A DNA stretch of 6,092 nt from Verrucomicrobiota bacterium (GTDB taxonomy: Bacteria; Verrucomicrobiota; Verrucomicrobiia; Limisphaerales; UBA9464), in the NCBI GenBank assembly GCA_947454295.1, contig CANGMO010000155.1:1-6092 (forward strand), given 5' to 3'. The notes under the pieces are model-generated. The model saw only the letters and a list, made by a program, of their open reading frames with translations. It was not told the DNA's origin and ran no database searches. The translations under genes were made by a program, and so were the position numbers. Shown piece after piece: positions 5,262 through 6,092 of the stretch (position 1 is the first letter of the stretch; each line of letters opens with the position of its first letter).

Positions 5262-6092
5262 ATGAAACGTTCCCCGTATTTCCTAAACCGACTCCGCCTC
5301 GGAGCGCTAGCCGTGGTGTGCATCGCTCTCGGGTCAAACGCCGCCCACGCTCAGAATCAGCCCCGGGTTCCGCTGGCTCCAGCGCCCGGTTTTGTGGCTC
5401 CTGCGTTTGCGCCTCCCGGGCAACCGACTGAAACTCCCAATGCCCTTCGCTTCGATTTTGAGTTTCCGGGCGGGTCTCCTGCCGAGTTCGCCAAGGCGCT
5501 TTCCAATGCGGCCGGCGAGCGGGTCAATCTTCTCATTCCCGACGGGGTCGAGGACCTCCGAATTTCTAAACTCAATCTGTCTCATGTAACGGTGCAGGAT
5601 GTGCTCAACGGGCTTAGCGCGATCGGAAGCGCCTTTCGCGGTACCTCGGGAGCTGAATGGATGTATCAATTCCATCAAATCAACGGTGCTGTCGGGCCAA
5701 ACGGGCCTCGTTCGGTCCAACCGGTCTGGGTCCTTTCCGCAGTTCGAAACCAGACCACCACCAAGCCCAACTCAATCCTGAAAGTCTTCAGCCTTTCCCG
5801 CTATCTCGGCAAACCAGAGCAAGGTCTCCATTCCGTGGAAGACATCATCACCGCGGTCCAAACCGGTTGGAAAATGCAGAAGATCTCCCCGCTGCCGGAG
5901 CTCACCTATCACCCCGAGACCAAGCTGCTGATGGCCTACGGTCAGGACGCACATCTGACGCTGATCACCGACGTGCTCAAGCAGTTGGAGCCCCCGGTAC
6001 CGGCGCCCGTCTACAAAGAGAAGGTCAACCCGGAGGTCATGAAGACCCTGGAGAAAGGCGGACTGGTGATGCCCCAGGAACCCGCCAAGTCC
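5262..6092 (+). CDS. Exported protein with secretin-N/STN-like domains, 3' end cut by window edge
   Basis: The frame encodes 277 residues and is still open at the window edge. A signal peptide is visible: positively charged MKRSPYFLNRLRLG, then ALAVVCIALGSNA, with likely cleavage after Ala30 (AHA-Q). A Pro/Ala-rich linker (34-60) follows. Residues about 64-119 (FDFEFPGGSPAEFAKALSNA, VNLLIPDGV, LNLSHVTVQDVLNGL) have the alternating strand-helix pattern of the STN/secretin short domain. Residues about 172-242, ending in ELTYHPETKLLMAYG and LITDVLKQL, resemble a secretin N1-type domain. Such modules act in the periplasm as ring-building or docking domains of outer-membrane secretins, but free-standing proteins with them exist in Verrucomicrobiota-like genomes. 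No secretin pore domain is visible, though the missing C-terminus may matter. ATG 5262 is chosen because the signal peptide begins there. GGGTGA lies very close upstream (5255-5260), too near for an ideal Shine-Dalgarno. The domain call is by pattern, not by search. Confidence 0.75.
   Translation, partial: MKRSPYFLNRLRLGALAVVCIALGSNAAHAQNQPRVPLAPAPGFVAPAFAPPGQPTETPNALRFDFEFPGGSPAEFAKALSNAAGERVNLLIPDGVEDLRISKLNLSHVTVQDVLNGLSAIGSAFRGTSGAEWMYQFHQINGAVGPNGPRSVQPVWVLSAVRNQTTTKPNSILKVFSLSRYLGKPEQGLHSVEDIITAVQTGWKMQKISPLPELTYHPETKLLMAYGQDAHLTLITDVLKQLEPPVPAPVYKEKVNPEVMKTLEKGGLVMPQEPAKS

Overview
The window is GC-rich bacterial chromosome with five protein-coding genes and one repeat-rich gap. No rRNA, tRNA, CRISPR array, transposase or phage gene is visible. 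The style suggests a Verrucomicrobiota-like (or broader PVC-type) genome: weak Shine-Dalgarno sequences, a small exported Pro/Val/Tyr-rich protein, a very large glycoside hydrolase-glycosyltransferase fusion, and structured dispersed repeats between genes. That placement is an inference, because no phylogenetic marker gene is present.

Left part (1-1370). A metallo-beta-lactamase-fold hydrolase of the UlaG/NAPE-PLD-like type runs leftward off the window edge with its zinc-binding motifs in view. A roughly 130-165 bp divergent gap separates it from a small secreted protein (922-1317), whose tail is Pro/Val then Tyr/Gly/His-rich. That gene ends at a textbook rho-independent terminator (1341-1370).

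Centre (1490-4690). A 906-codon gene encodes one polypeptide with a TIM-barrel glycoside-hydrolase-like domain with both expected catalytic glutamates, a family 2 glycosyltransferase with its DxD motif, and membrane segments flanking a conserved-looking cytoplasmic or periplasmic module. It is probably an envelope or exopolysaccharide glycosyltransferase. It is followed 69 bp later by an EVE-domain (THYN1-type, PUA-like) gene on the same strand. The two may be co-transcribed but have no obvious functional link.

Right part (4691-6092). The 571 bp gap 4691-5261 has no convincing gene but is densely structured. It holds a perfect 8-bp tandem array with eight regularly spaced GGG tracts (G-quadruplex potential), two 89-bp direct copies of a dispersed repeat whose differences preserve base pairing (including one compensatory pair), and between them a nested imperfect palindrome of about 129 bp. 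After this island begins an exported protein with two secretin-N/STN-like domains, cut by the right window edge.

The genes do not form one evident pathway. The most distinctive elements are the GH-GT2 fusion and the repeat island. I see no complete defence, mobile or other multi-gene system here.
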